From Lineus longissimus (Eukaryota; Nemertea; Pilidiophora; Heteronemertea; Lineidae): a DNA stretch of 64,000 bases. The translations under genes and the position numbers were made by a program. The stretch covers positions 14,596,953 to 14,660,952 of the forward strand of contig NC_088324.1 of the NCBI RefSeq assembly GCF_910592395.1, given 5' to 3'. Of this stretch, positions 13,001-28,000 are shown one piece after another; positions within the stretch are counted from its first letter, which is position 1, and each line of letters starts with the position of its first letter. The notes under the pieces are model-generated. The model worked only from the letters and a program-made list of their open reading frames with translations, did no database searches and was not told the DNA's origin.

Positions 13001-16000
13001 ATGATTGTTAAACCTGAGACAATTGCTAAGTCTGTAAGAATATAGCCTCCCCGAGCAACACTGAGCGTAAAACTCATCCTTGGAGGCCGTGTCAGATTAC
13101 ATTCATATTCTCTCGGAAGCTGCTTCCGAGTCATTTAACTTGAAGTGATACAGGAAGCTTAATTCACTTTACGAACATCTGTCATCTCACGTGAAGTTAG
13201 CAGAAGCGCTTAAGCAAAGCTGAGAGACTTTGCAAAGAAAGTACATTGTCCTTAGCTATAACGAACAAGGATTTCTTGAACTTTGCATTGCTGTAAACTT
13301 AAAGACTGTATCAAGGCTGTGTCAGTGATCATTGAGTGACTTGACAAAGGCCCCAAGCAACAATGGGGTTAACTAATAACTTTGTGTCAATGTGAAGCTG
13401 CAGGAGTTGTCCATGGGCATTGATCGGGCAACTGATAAGATCAAACTAATATTCTCACAGATCAATAAAACCCGAGAATGATTGGATATGATAATAGTGG
13501 CAGCGCAGAAAGCTCTCAAGTTAACCCATGGGAGTCTCCAGACTTCTGTCCCTCTCTGGCCTCAGACACTAAGACATGGGCCTGTTCTGTTGACCATAAA
13601 ATTGTAAACATTGACCTTGAAGTTGTAGACATTGACCTTGAAATTGTAGACATTGACCTTGAAATTGTAAACATTGACCTTGAAATTGTAGACATTGACC
13701 TTGAAGTTGTAGACATTGTGACCTTGAAATTGTAGACATTGTGACCTTAAATACCGGACATTGACCTTGAATTGTCAGCAGACGTCAAATTTTTTTGTGT
13801 TGAAATTGTCTGAATTCGTAGCTGTAGAAATAACCTCAAGCATACATAGTTTTGATGTAATTTTCGTCATATTTTCATCTCGTTTTTCAATTACAAAACT
13901 TTAATAGAATTTTGAATAGATAGTCATGTGTTCTGTCAAGAAATCTTTCTTCTCTTATTTATTTGAAGTTTGAATATGTAATTTGTGGAAGGAACTTTCA
14001 TTATTGGCATATTGACAATTTTAGAATTTTGTTAATTTTGATAATTTTCCAACTGAACCCTTTCCTTCTCTGTTATGTTCTGCATGTAATTTGCATGATA
14101 TGGGTATGGTGATGGTGATCCCCTTCCTCCGCCTCGGTGATCGTAATTCTTTTATACTGAGAGCTCAAAAATATTGAAATTGAAGATCCATTCTAGTTAA
14201 TTGAATCAATGCCAGATAGAGTGGCTGTCTTTTCAATATGGTGGTTTTGTAGAATCATTCAAAAAGTCTTCATGCATGAAAAAATGTATTATTTGTACAA
14301 TAATAGTTTGATACATAATGTAACACCAAACAATCTTGTATCATCCTGAAATAAAGGAAGTTGTTGATTTTAACAAAATGAACACAAAAGGATTATGTTA
14401 TTGAATTTGAGTGATTCGCAAATTGAACCAAAGATCTGTTCATTTACTCTTGCTCCCTGTGACACCTCACCTACCCCCACATGCCTGTTGCCTGTGCTTT
14501 ATACCTTATTTGGTCTCCATTAACCAGCCAATCTGCTTTCAGCGGCTCCAAGGGCAGTTCCCTCAAACGTAGCTTTAGTCTCGGGCGAATCAGTCGGAAA
14601 ACCGCAGAGGCTTCTTCAACAACTAGTACTTCTCATAAACCCCCTGACGAAAACAAATTGAGGTAAGGTGGTAGAAAGCGTGGCATGCTCGCATGAGCTG
14701 TGTCACATGACCGTTCAGCTTTGTCACATGACCTGGTGTTGTATTTTGATTGGTCAGTACCTTGTGGTGGTGTTGTGGTGTAGTTGTACATGTATTTCCT
14801 GATGTGGTGTAGGGTAGCTCTTATGCATCTTGACACACAAGCTCCCAGTTCACAACGGGCGGTCCTGCCTGTGGGGTGGGGATTTAGACTTGCTGGGAAT
14901 GATGCTCTTACCTGATCTGCAGCGTCAGTATGCCTTAAAATGCCTGCCTGTTCTTTCTGTTGAGCTTATGGGGCATTTTGCTGTAAAAACATTGATCTTG
15001 TACAAAAAATAAGCTGTTCTCAATATCTAAATTAGTGATACCCCTGCTGGAATATCTATTTGAAGCTATACGTACTGCAAGAACCAAGTCCCCTACCCCT
15101 AAATCACACTCACACCCCGATTCCCAAACTACTTTAATCCATCAAAGGCCCCCCTCACTTGTATTAATCTATCATTTTATCAGTCGATCGAGACCTGTCT
15201 GACTGTCATTGAATCATGGTGGAGAATATTCCCAGGGGGGTCGCGTACATCTCATCCGAACGTATCATTTATTTCCCAGATGATAGCTGCGTCGCTCATT
15301 AATTTAATATTTTGCCTATTATCGTGCTTGCATCTGTTATCTACCGTTATTTACTGTTTGTGTTTTTTCTCAGTTTTGATATACGTTGCTCTCTACTCAG
15401 TTGTTTTGTTATCATAGCTAGCTCCTTGTTATCATAGCTACTACTACATGTATAGCACTAAACACTCTTGCGTTATTGTAATGGGATATAAGTTGAAGTC
15501 CTCCAAGCAGTAAAACTTTACTTTGTCATCGTGACAAACTATGTTTCATAAATCCATCTCCAATTTGAGCAATGTCTTTGCCGCAAAGTTTGCAACAAAT
15601 TTATGAGAACATTGCTCAATGATTGACAGATCTGTTGCCAATGACTAACTCATGTTTGTAGGTTTGACAAAGTAAAGTGTTCTCACTGAGATTAGTTAAA
15701 AGGAAACTAGAATTTCATCTCCGCATATTCTGCAAGTTTCATCGCAACCCGCATGACTTTGGCTTTGTTATAGACGTGTTATTATGGTCTAGTTATTGCA
15801 TCCTAATTAGCTGTTATAATTAGTCTCGTTACAAACAAGGTCAGATTTGACAAAGCTGTTATTTGGGTCAATTTGGGACATATGATGTGGTTGTGCATCT
15901 TCGCCAACTTAATTGGTCTTGTAGTGCGAATGTCATGGGTTCAATTTGTAGCTCTTGGCTTGGGTAACAAAGGAGATATTTTTGAAACCATTTCCATCTC

Positions 16001-19000
16001 TACCCAACCCATTCAAACTTTCAGATTCTAACAAGATGATTTATTTTGCAGGCCTCCGATCCCGACAAGAATGCGAACATCGCGATCTCATGAATCTCTC
16101 CTGATAGCTCCCTCAATGTTTCACACAGTCGACCTCAGCGCTAAGGACACGGACGTTCGTCCGCTTCATCAAAGTTTACTCAACCAGAACCACTGTTTCC
16201 AAGTGTCAAATAAAAGCTGCCATAAATACTATTCTTGCCGATCTGCCGCTGAACGCGAGAAGTGGTTACAAAGGTAGGTTCTGTTTCTTCCTCTAGGGGG
16301 TAGCAGTGCTGTGTGTTACCTTTCGAACCTGGTGACATTGTCTAAAGGATCCAACAAACATGAGATTTTTGTTGCAGCAATGATTATCACATGTGACAAA
16401 AGTCTAGTTTGTGGTGATTGTTGAAGGTGCTTGCAACAAGGATCGGTCATCTTGCAAACACTGATATTGAACCCATGGATGACGTATTCATACTCGCGGA
16501 AAGTGATCTTTCTGTTGCTCACTCTGCGATAATTGCAACAAAAATCATTTGTTTGGAGGTGCTTTACATTACAGCAACTGGTAATGATGACAATCATGCC
16601 GGCAGACAATGTTTCAGACAATCAAAACAGCTATGAGTTAGACAATCGAATTTCCAATAATCTCTCCACTGTAATTGTCAATCTCAAGAAGCCTTTGGCA
16701 TCAGCAACCCCCAGGCTCCTCCAAACATTGTTCTCTTCATATGGATTTTACTCAGTTGAAAGGAGCTGAGTCATGATAACTACTTGTCTGAGCTTTAAAG
16801 TCATAGTCGAGAAAAAAATGTTATCATTCAGCAGAAATTAGTAAATTTTGTGAATTTTGTAAATTTTGTAAATTTTGTAAATTTTGTAAAATTTTATAAA
16901 GTTTTGTAAATTTTGTAAACTTTGTATGTTGCTAGACACCTCATTTCAGGTGGGATAGAGGATTGGCACTTTTTTCAGGACATTGGGACAAGTCCCTACT
17001 CGATTTCCTCCTCTCCTCATTTGACGCTCATCCTCCCCTGCTGGAAGGAAGCAATCATGTCACTTTTGTAACCATTCTTACGATATTTTATGTCATACGT
17101 TGATGATTTAATGGGGGCATTATTAAAAAAATGTGACTGCTGTAACAATGCTTATTTCACGCCCCAGCACTTCCAATGAGCTGGCTCTCTGGCAGTTTTC
17201 CTGCAATAATGAGAAATTGTTACAATTACTCCATTAGATTACATAATTATAATCTGAACATACTCAAAGTATTATGACCTAAAAATATATGTATTCAATC
17301 TGACGATTGGCTATACCTGTGTATGTTGTTTGTATTGGCTATACTACCAGGTGAATCCTCGATGAATGGTCGATATTGTGTGTGTAGGCCTACACGCAGT
17401 GTACACGGGTACATCTATCTCTCCACACAATAGTGTATTGAACAGTTCAACAGATATCGGAGGCGAATCCATCCATACAGTTCAGTGGAGTTATATCGGA
17501 GACAGATAAAAGGATACAAAGCGGGGAAAGTTTGAAAACGGATGGAATTATTTTAGGATTTGTGTAGAAATTGTGCCGTTTGGGATAATATGTGAGAATG
17601 CCGTACATAATTGATACAAGGTTTGTAGGTCTTTTGTTTGTATCTCGATTTGGGACGATTCTTTTTACATCCACTATAGGATGGGATGTGTACATTTCTG
17701 CCTGTGTTGATGTGCAATGCATCCCTGTGTGCTGAAGAGTGAATGTATGAACAATGTCATTCCTGTACTAAACGTTTGTTGATTTCAATGTATTTGATAT
17801 GGTTTTATGGTTTGAATATGAGGCGATGAATGATTCTAACCATGAGGAAATTGTCCCTTGAAACCTGTTGCTTGACTGAGATGAGATCCCTGCCTCAGAC
17901 GCAAAAAAAGTTGGTACAGTTTCAGTTCATTTGGAGGGGGATGACTTTGACAATCACTCAGCATGCAGAGTACTCCCTTTGCTTTGGAGTATGAGGTGGT
18001 CTGCTAAACCCTGGTAGTCCGAATGAGCATCTCAACCCCAAGGCTATGACATGAACTTAGGCCTTGTCTAGTGGCACTAGACCTACATATACATATAATT
18101 TGAGAAAGGCCTGATCTCCAGCAAAGGTCAAGCCCAAAAACACAGCAACATCTAAAGTATTGAATTGCCAAATTGGGATATCGGCCCTACTTAAAATGCC
18201 AATTCTCACGCAAGCATAGGCCTTATTACTACGGTTCATTTTGAAAATCATCAAGGTGCATTTGTGCCAAAAGATAGGTTGTATATGTAAGCTTTGATAG
18301 TTCATTGGAAATCAGTCACTCCTGAAATATGTCATGTTTGTTTGGAAGTGTCCCCACTCAGGGGGTCTTTTTTGGCCAATTATATATCAGCTTGATATAT
18401 AATTTCAGATCGCACACAAATTATTGTAACCGTGGTTCTTTTCCTGACTAAGTGGAAATGCAAATGGGGCTTGAGATTGTTTGCTGCGTGTTGAGTGTCT
18501 GTTCCTGCCTGCAGGGCCGAGCCCATCTGAACCAGTTAACTGTTTTAAATGAGCAAACACATTCTGAAATGTTGATATCTACGCCTGCAACTGAATTGAA
18601 CCCCATGATAGGTTGTAGGCCTATATGCCACAGGTCAGTCTAACTGATATATGGCTCAGTTTCTCCCTGAACACTCCGGCTTTTCCCTTAAAATTAATCG
18701 AAGTGACCTACACAATCTGGTTTGGTATCATAACCTAGCCATCCGGTTCATGAAACAAGTGTGTCAGTTTGGGTTCTTATTTCATTCGAAGGGTGATGAC
18801 ACACCAATCATAACATTCAAAGTATGTATGTTGGCATATGTTTTACACCATGCGATATGCTGATATCTCTGAACACCCTCACTCGAAACTAATTAGCCCA
18901 ACCTTTTGACTCCAGTCAGACAGGTCAGGTCAGGCATGGACTATTCAAATTTTTCCAATGATTCATATATTTGTTCATCCATTCAGTCTGTTCAAACATT

Positions 19001-22000
19001 TGTCATCAGTGTATGTTGATAAACATTTGTCATGCGGGTCTGTGCTGTTGACTGATCATTTCCCTTTAACCACTGGTGAGACTAGGAGTTTGCAGACAGA
19101 CTTGGAATTGTTTATTGCCCATTGGAGCAATGAATATTGCGTATGTCTCAATGAAGAATCACAAATCTGCAGCCTTCTTTTAGAGTTGACAAAAATATCA
19201 TATTTGGGGGGTTGGTGGATCCTGACCTCAAACGACCATAAGTTCCATGGACATGCTGCTTCCCTCGTCTTCCTCCAAGCTTAATGGGGTGGACCCATGA
19301 TTCCCATGAACGGCTGAGAAGAATCCAAAAAAGAAAATAGCGACATTTACAGTCAAAACATGACATTTCTCACGGTTGTGACAAATAACTTTGGGCATAC
19401 CTATCAAGCCTTAGTGGCGACATGCAAGGCTGACAATCAAAATCGGGCCTACTTTTGGATTTACTGAGCGGAGAATGTAATTGCTGGTGAATTGTGATTT
19501 TAAGCATGACTGTGGCAGCTGGACCATCAAGAATCGTATTTTGAATTGACAGTTCTCTTGAAAAAAAGGTGACATCATTGTGTCAATATTTCAATGTCCA
19601 TTTTCGTCTCATGGATCAGCGTTGCCAAAATGACAAATTGTGGGGATTAACCCTGCAAATCCCTCGACACCATGGACTTAATCTTCTGATCTGAACTGAT
19701 ACGACACTACTACAAGGCCTGGTCGCCTGTGGTTGGCCTAAGAGCCGACAACATATAAATGTAGGACGCTCTCACTTTGTCGATAGAGTAGGTCGTGGCC
19801 CCGTCGGATTTGCGTTGGTTTTTCCAGGTTTTCTGTTTTAAAACGAGTTCTATGTATGTAGAGCTTCCAATAGGAATAGCATCAATTTCAGTTTCCTGAG
19901 TACGTCTTCACTTTTAGATTCGCCTGGATTTCAATATATTTCAATAGTTGAATATGTAAACCCCATATACATGTATTGTCTCAAACAACATGCATTCATG
20001 ACAACAGATCAAACCAATTTGCTGTGTAAACTTTTTTCCCACGTACTTATATGACACTTCAGTAGGCCTGACTGGTCAAATTATACCAAGTGTACTCAAC
20101 AGTAGTAACAGATTACAAATTATGTGGGCTCAAATCTATTCATATCTTTTGGATCAGGGTATGTCTAGGCCACTGAAATTTGATCTGCTATGCCGGAAGG
20201 AAAACAACTGTTTTGAGAAAATGTCGAAAATTCGGTTCTGATGAAACCTCTGAAGTTGTTTTAAAATATGAACATTTTAACCAATGAAGGAATGTTTCGG
20301 GCTTGAATATTCTGCCATATCATGTGATGGTCCAGAATTTTTCCAATTAAGCCTTGTGACACTGTAAAACATGTTAAATTTGATGAATTTATGACTGATG
20401 AAAGGTTTTCCCACATGTATTTCTGTTTTGAATTCAAAATTTCTTTCAATTGATTTTGATTGGGAAAATAGTGAGTCTTATTAGTTTATATAATCTAGTT
20501 TCATTTTCCTAAGTTGGTCACTGACTTTAGAGATAAAGAATCAATTTGTTCACAATCTTTAAGGAAGGAAAGACGTATGGTATTATTTGTTCAGTTTGAG
20601 GATTTTTGTAGTGTTGAAAGTTACTTGTAGGATGTTTGATTTGACAAAAAATTATTTTTTAAATATCGACATATAGTCTGTGTAATGCTTTACTGGGATG
20701 GAATGGATGACTTCCCTCCCTCTTTCACTGTACCAACGTCTCTCAGTATGATATATGTTCATATTTTTCCAAATTTTCACGATTTCTCCTTCCAGGGCAA
20801 GATGTTACACACAAACGGTTCCCTTCAATAATCATTTCAGGAGCTTCAATCAGTATCAAATCTTCCCTTCTGGTGACTAGCTTGGGTTTCGAACTGGTGT
20901 GTTATGATCCCTGCTCTTCCTTGACTTCCCCTGCCTGACCATGTTTTATATTTTATTCATGTATTCATGTATTCATCGTTTTATCGTTCCAGTTTACGGA
21001 AGACGATGTCCCCTAACCAGGACCAGATGCGACGGGTGAATAATTCCCTCCAATTATGGGTGCTAGAGGCCAAAAACGTGACCACAAAGAAGCGATATTT
21101 CTGTGAAATATGCCTCGACAGAACGTTATACGCTAGGACGTCATCAAAAACCAAGGGTGACATGTTGTTTTGGGGAGAGCATTTTGATTTCAAGTAAGTA
21201 GAATCCGTACTTGGTTATTTTCTGTCATCTCGCGTCTCTCCTGGTGACTGATGCCAAACTTGCCTTGTCATCATGACCAATGAAGGGCTCCACTCACTAC
21301 GCCAGTCAGGTCCCTGCTTTCGAGAATAGAGTGAGATATGAATGTGACTGGCGCCTTTGATAAAAAAAGATGGTGCACAGACTTGGTATCACGAGAGAAT
21401 GTCAGAGAAAATGGATTCTAAAAGTTCTGAAGATCTAAGGACTATGACCATGACCTTGTCAAATGTACTCCTGCCCTTGAAGGGTACATTTCATAATGGT
21501 GAAGATTTCAAAGGACTGTGACGATAGCAGCAGTTGTGGCCGTCATTGAGTTAATCCAAAGCAGAAAAACAAACGTCAATCACAAATTTGCCCAAAGGCG
21601 ACAGACGTCATATTTTTCATGGCGAGATATCCTGAAAAATTCCCTTTCTTCCGTACGAGTATCCTTACAATTTCATGAGATGACGGAAATGAAATCTAAG
21701 AAATGGGACGTATACGCGAATGGTGCTATTCATCGCGGAGATACGAGCTCCAGCTGTAAGCGCAAGCCTTTGAAATGGAACAAAAGCAGACGTCTTCTGG
21801 CGAGATGACATTTCTTCTGTTTTGGTTGTAGTTGTGTTTGATCTTGGAGCTTTTGCGTGTTGGTTATGTGTACTTGTACAAGGTGCTTTCGGTCAAGGAA
21901 CACGCAAGGAAGTCAGATGCAAAAGTACCATAACTACATGTATCAAATCCACTTTTAAGTCTAATCGTGAATGCCGTTTACATGGCTTGTTTTCAATGGT

Positions 22001-25000
22001 TGTTCAGCTGCTGGGGAAAGGATGGTGCAGGTCTCAGTGTATTGATCATAAGCATCTCAAGTGTCTGGTTTTGAGGCCATTCCAACTCATTGTGAGACTC
22101 TTCCATCCTAACATTCTGGGTTTTTCAATGTCATATGCCCCTCTTTCAGCAACCTTCCCGACGTTGAGATTATCACGGTGAATATCTACAAAGAGGCCGA
22201 GAAGAAGAGAAAGAAAGAGAAAAACTTATTACTAGGTGAGCGGACGGCTCTGTAGACAAATCCTGAAATGATGAAGTCATACTCCATCTGTGTAGGCTGC
22301 CAGGGTGATGAACAGTCCTATTGACCAGGGCATTTTAGTCTTGATCTCAGTACCAATCTCGCTGGCCTAGTGGTTAAGGGAACTCTATGATAAACAGACA
22401 AGTTATTCTATGTGCTGCCTCTGTACCTGTGGTGTGTAACAGACCATGTTATTTTCTGCAAGGCTTTAGAACTCGGCACACACAGCCACCTTAAAAACCT
22501 CAATCTTGTAAAGAGTGGTGTTTCACATTCAGGTGTGATTTATTCGCAACCTGTATTACTGCACAGATGGTCAGTGCATGAAGTGTGAGATAAGAACCCT
22601 AATGAAAAAATGGCAGATTTCTGAATGATTTAAAGACTTTTTCATTCTGGTTTCAGGCTATATCAATATACCTGTGCATGAGGTACGGAATCGAACGTTA
22701 GTGGAAAGATGGTACGTTTTTCTTCAAGATTTTAAACTTCAGTAATTGCACATTTTAAATCCCTTGTCATGCCTCTACATTTTTCAAGGGCGGCTCTGTT
22801 TCAAGAGTCTAAAATGTTTCTCTTTTCGTCCAGGTACACTGCCAGTTCAGGCTTGGTTGGCAAGGGTAAAGAGAATAAGGGTGAGCTACCACTCATCCGG
22901 ATCAAGGCCAGATTCCAGACAGTCAATATCCTACCCATGGAAATGTATCAAGATCTTATACAGGTATGCGGAGAATGACCTGTTATAAACTCAACTGATT
23001 AACTCTTTTTCTTAATGGATTTGTTCTACACTACTGTTTGCTGTTCAACAATGCTCCATTTGATGGATTATAGTCCATTTCACGTAAAAATATCAGTGCC
23101 AATTTCTGTGAAATAGACTGCAGAAAGTAACATTCTACCCAAAGCCATTTGACAGACCACAGGTAGTGTCGTTACTCCAGCAAACTCTCCAACCAAAGTG
23201 TACACTGCGTAGTTGATCTGAGACCTCTTCCTCCATTCCAGTGCTTGAGTGAGGACTATCAGACATTAGTCGACGTGCTCGAACCTTTGGTTAGTGTGAA
23301 GGCGAAGGAAGAGGTCGCCACATCACTGGTCCACGTCTTTCAGAGGTTAAACAAGGTCAAGGACCTCTTGACCAACATTGTGATGGTAGAGATTGATAGG
23401 CTAGGTAAGGAGACCATCTTTCTACAAGGCTAACTATTCGCTTATCGTTCAAGAATTTGGGTTATTTTAAAAGAAAATTAGAAACAAGTGACACAAATGG
23501 TACCATCAGTACTCACTGAGATCTTTCAAATGAATGGTCATGTCTTTGACAAAAACCTCACTAATATGCAATTATTCTTTTCAGAAAATGAACACATGAC
23601 ATTTAGAGGCAATAGTATAGCTACGAAATCCATAGAAGCATTTATGAAACTTGTTGGGGAAAAGGTAAGAATAACTTTTCAAGTCTTGGATGAAGGTAAC
23701 AGTGGGGCCATCTGATATCCATATGAGAAACTGATCGGATCAAAGTGTCTGTGCCGATAAACCATTAGTTGCGGAAATGGTCGTAATAAAGAATATTCTA
23801 TGTCAACTCTTCAAATTTATCAACACACATCTTCATGAATCCCATCTCTTTTTTCAGTACCTTCAAGACACATTAAGTGAGTTTGTCAAGACGATCATCG
23901 ACGCCCCTGACGACTGTGAGGTCGACCCTACTAGGCTAGCCAACCCTCAGTCCCTGCAGCGGAACCAGACCAACCTCGTCATGTACTGCGAGATGGCCTG
24001 GTGCAAGATCATCAACAGCTTTTGTTATTTTCCGAAGTAAGTTTGAATTAAGTTCCTCATCTTCTAATCTCAAGCGTTCCAATGCATGAATAGTCATGTC
24101 AATTGGTTTCCTGCAACCAATGTCAGTTCACCACTTAGCCAGTGATGTAGACACTGGTCCCCAAGATCATTGTTTTGATAGTTGTTCCGTCTTTTTCAGG
24201 GAACTCAAAGAAGTGTTTGCCAGCTTCCGTGAATGTTGCGTTGAGCGTAATCGTGAAGAGACATGTGATAACCTGATCAGTGCCTCCATCTTCTTACGTT
24301 TTCTCTGTCCGGCCATCTTGTCACCCAGTCTCTTCGGACTCAGTCAAGGTGAGTGGCTTTCTGGTTTGAATGCTTGTTTTAGACACGAATTGTTTGGGCT
24401 GTCGAAGTGGTTCAGTGCAACATCAGCACCTGTCATCTCTGAGGTCTCGGGTTTGATTCCTGGTACACTCATGACATAGAGAGGGCAACTGCAACACGCT
24501 TTCTCACTCATTGATGTCGGTTTCTTTTTCACTTGCAGAGTACCCCAATGAGAAGGCAGCCAGGAACCTGACCCTCATCGCCAAGACCATACAGAATCTC
24601 GCCAACTTCACCAAGTTTGGTGGTAAGGAGGAGTTTATGACGTTCATGAATGACTTCGTGGAACAAGAATGGGGAACAATGAAGAGCTTCCTCAGAAAAA
24701 TATCGGTATGTTGTTCTAAGTATTCTGTAAAATGACATCAGTATTTCGCCTCCATCAGTGGCCCATTGCAGAATACTGTTCCTCTCAGACTGACTTTTTG
24801 CCCCTTGCCGCTTCTCACTTTTGTAAGAATATTGTTGGTAGTGGAGCTTGATCCATTTAGGTCAGAAACTTTGTTAGATAAGTTAGTTGCTCTCTTCAGT
24901 AAAAGGAGACAGATTATCAATAAGATTGTGTGGCAATGTCTAAAGTCTCCATTCTTTCTCATCAGACACGGGAAGAAACTACCAACCTCCTGGAGTTTGA

Positions 25001-28000
25001 CGGCTATGTGGATCTCGGCCGAGAGCTCTCCATCCTCCATTCACTTCTCATCGAGACTCTGGATAAGGTATTCACGCTTCAGGTATTGTTGTGGCCTCAG
25101 GTGGCAGTCTTCATGTTTTTCTTTTCATTACTTTGATTTATCCTCGACAACTCTTTGGATATTGATAGACGATACCCAAGTTCATGATCTGTGCACATCC
25201 AGCTGTTCTTTATATGCAGTACCTCCCTTGTGGCTGGTCGTATTGTCTCAAGATGCCTCAAGTCAGAGAAAATCTGGGTGTACTAGTAGGTCAAACTGAA
25301 ATGAGGTATTTTCTATCCAAAGAGTTTGAGGATTCACCTTCTGTTTAGTTATATTCTATTAAGTTGCTTCAAGTTGCGATGGTGTGTTAAACCAGGGGTG
25401 CTGCCGGATGAACATACAGAAGAGTCAAACAAAAGAATTGCAAAATGTTAATCTTGTGATTATTTCACCAAGATATTTCTGTTATGGCTCTCCATAGAGC
25501 GTACCTGCAGCACCCCTGTTAGATATTGTTTGATATTGTTCATTCTTGAAATAATGTTTGTTTCTTTGTTTCTGTTGGGCACCAATGCACCATTTCATCA
25601 CGCCCCCTATTGGTTCCTCTCGTTCCAAATCTGTAATGCATGATAAAGAAAGTTACATAACTGTCAACTCTTCTTAAAATTACTGGATTATAAGCTACAG
25701 ATACTACAAGAAAGATTTGGGAAAGTACTCTCCGGAGTACATTCGTAGCTATAAGAAACTGGCAGGCGTTGCTTGGAAACTGTCAGATGTTGCTTAGAAA
25801 CAGTCAGCCATTGCTTAGAAACTATCAGGCGTTGCTTAGAAACTATCAGACTTTGCATGTGTTGCCTGAAGCTGTCAGTTGGTATTTGGCTATCTGGCTG
25901 AATGGTATTGCCTGAAAATCAGTTTGTATATGCCACAAGATCAGTGACACGTATGGTATGTAGCATGTCTTTGAGCAACAGCCCAAGCCTCAAAGACAAA
26001 ATATGTACAACATATTTAATGTTTCTCCTTTTCTATCCAGCCGGGCGAGGCCAGATTAACACGGCTCACCACAACGCTTGCCAGAGTAACCGATGCCCTT
26101 GATAATCCATCGCAAACTCTCAAGAGGAAACCGTCATCGGGCGGCGCCGCAAACTATGATAACTTGAGTTTATACAGCAGCTCGTCATCAACGAAAGAGA
26201 ACGATACGCCAAAATTGAACATGCGGGATTATAACGATGCAGACTTGTCACGTGTGAACGACAAATCTGTGATGCAGAACTTAGCGCGGGCGCACCGGAG
26301 TTACAGTTTGACTGGTGGGTCCCGCTCAGGCGTCGCCCATGACTTGAACACTGCCGACGATTATGTACTCTTTGGTGCTTTGGAGGAGAATCCCAACTTG
26401 AGTCCGAGTACTTCGAATCGAGCTGAGATAAAAGACTTGAAAGCTAACGAGCATAAACTGAACCAGTCATGGAATCAGATGCTTAAAGCTGCGGAGGTTG
26501 TCAATGGCGATGTGATGGACTTGATCGCATTTGTTGATGAGGGGCATGGAGAGGGACCAAATACATCCCTTGATCAGGATAATGGGAGCCAAATCTCAAT
26601 TAGCCAGGTTTCTAACGTGGCGAGTTCAGGGTATCAGTCATTCGGTTACAGCCAGTCGAGCTCACCGGTAGACCCGTCGGTATTGCATTCGGACCAGCTT
26701 ACAAACTCTAATACCAACTCCAACAGATCTCCTGTGACGCAACAACGGACTCAACCCCTCTCGTTTTCAAATCCTGTTTACCGGTTAAACGCAGGTTTGG
26801 CGAAACTGCCGAAACCGTCAAAAGCTTCACGGTCAAGTTCAGTGAGTTCAGAAGACGATGGAATACTTCTGACACGGATGCCTACGCCGCCAAAAAATGT
26901 CTCTTCGAAACCGCCAACGGATTTAGCAGTGCCAAGAATGAATACCATAAACTCTGCAAGTGAGGAGTGCTTAACGATGCCACCTAGTGGACTACAGCGA
27001 CATCATCGGTCGGCATCTTTAACGTCGGCACCAGGGTTTTATCGTAGTGTTTCTAATTCCACTTCGCCCCTGTCACCTAACCACCCGATGGCTAACCAGG
27101 AGGGTTTTTGGTACAAGGAGGGGAACCTCCAGACAAATAACCTTTCACAAAGCGTGGACTTAACATCGTACAATCACCACAACCAACAACAACAACGGCG
27201 GCCAATGCGGCGGACGTCGACGGACACTGTGATCTCACAATCGCAATATCAGTACCCGGACGGGCGGGGGGCTACGAGTCCCCCAGAAAGCCCCAGATAC
27301 GGTAGTCTGACCTACAGCCAAAGACGTGCATCACTGCCACAGAATAACGTGCGGATGGGTGTACGTATTGTTCAGCGTAAACTGCATGAACAGGAGAAAA
27401 CAAAAGAACAGGTAATGGAGGAATCATGGGTAATTGGACTTTTTAACGTTGTTTATGAAGACTCAGGAAAATATTTCAAATGTTCACGGCTCAGTTGGTC
27501 AATCAGTGTAAGAGGCAAATGCCTGCATTAGCTCAAGTATCGAGCTTTATCTCCTGTCAGTTCCTCTTAAAATAGTAGTCTCAGGACTTATTGCCAGCAG
27601 CGTAACTGTGAACACTGATTGAACAACTGGGTCCAGGCTGTGAGTGAATCTGTAGGAAAAATTTGAACTATTAGTGTAGAAAGCTGAAAGTTAAACCAAA
27701 CAATTGGCGAACAACCAACTTCTTTTGAAAGTTTTCCCGAGTCTTTTGTTCTGTTTAGTTTGCTTTGAATTCCTTTGCTTGTTATATTTTGTGGTGTTTG
27801 GGGTGATTTGACATTAGTGCTAGTAGCTTCGTGAGTAGAGCATTAGGTTTGCCCCCCTGGGGTCATCTAGCATGGACTGGGTGTGGGTCCGTCTATTCAT
27901 TTTGAAAAGTCAGAAAGGGCCAAGGGACCTGAACTAACGGGGTGGGTGTCTTGTGTAGGTTTGGACTTTGTATGACTTTTCAAAATTTGTTGACATAAGT

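Noticed and set aside
13478-13735. 85-codon plus-strand and 66-codon minus-strand ORFs with repeated acidic or Ser-rich peptides
   Set aside because: Both are by-products of the 21-bp intronic array; a 21-bp period keeps frames open without selection.
18378-18404. AT-rich palindrome with 12-bp arms
   Set aside because: Short AT palindromes are expected by chance in AT-rich intron; no flanking duplication.
24738-25299. 177-codon plus-strand ORF across the RasGAP exon at 24966
   Set aside because: It is in the wrong frame for the conserved GAP sequence, which reads in another frame between good splice sites.
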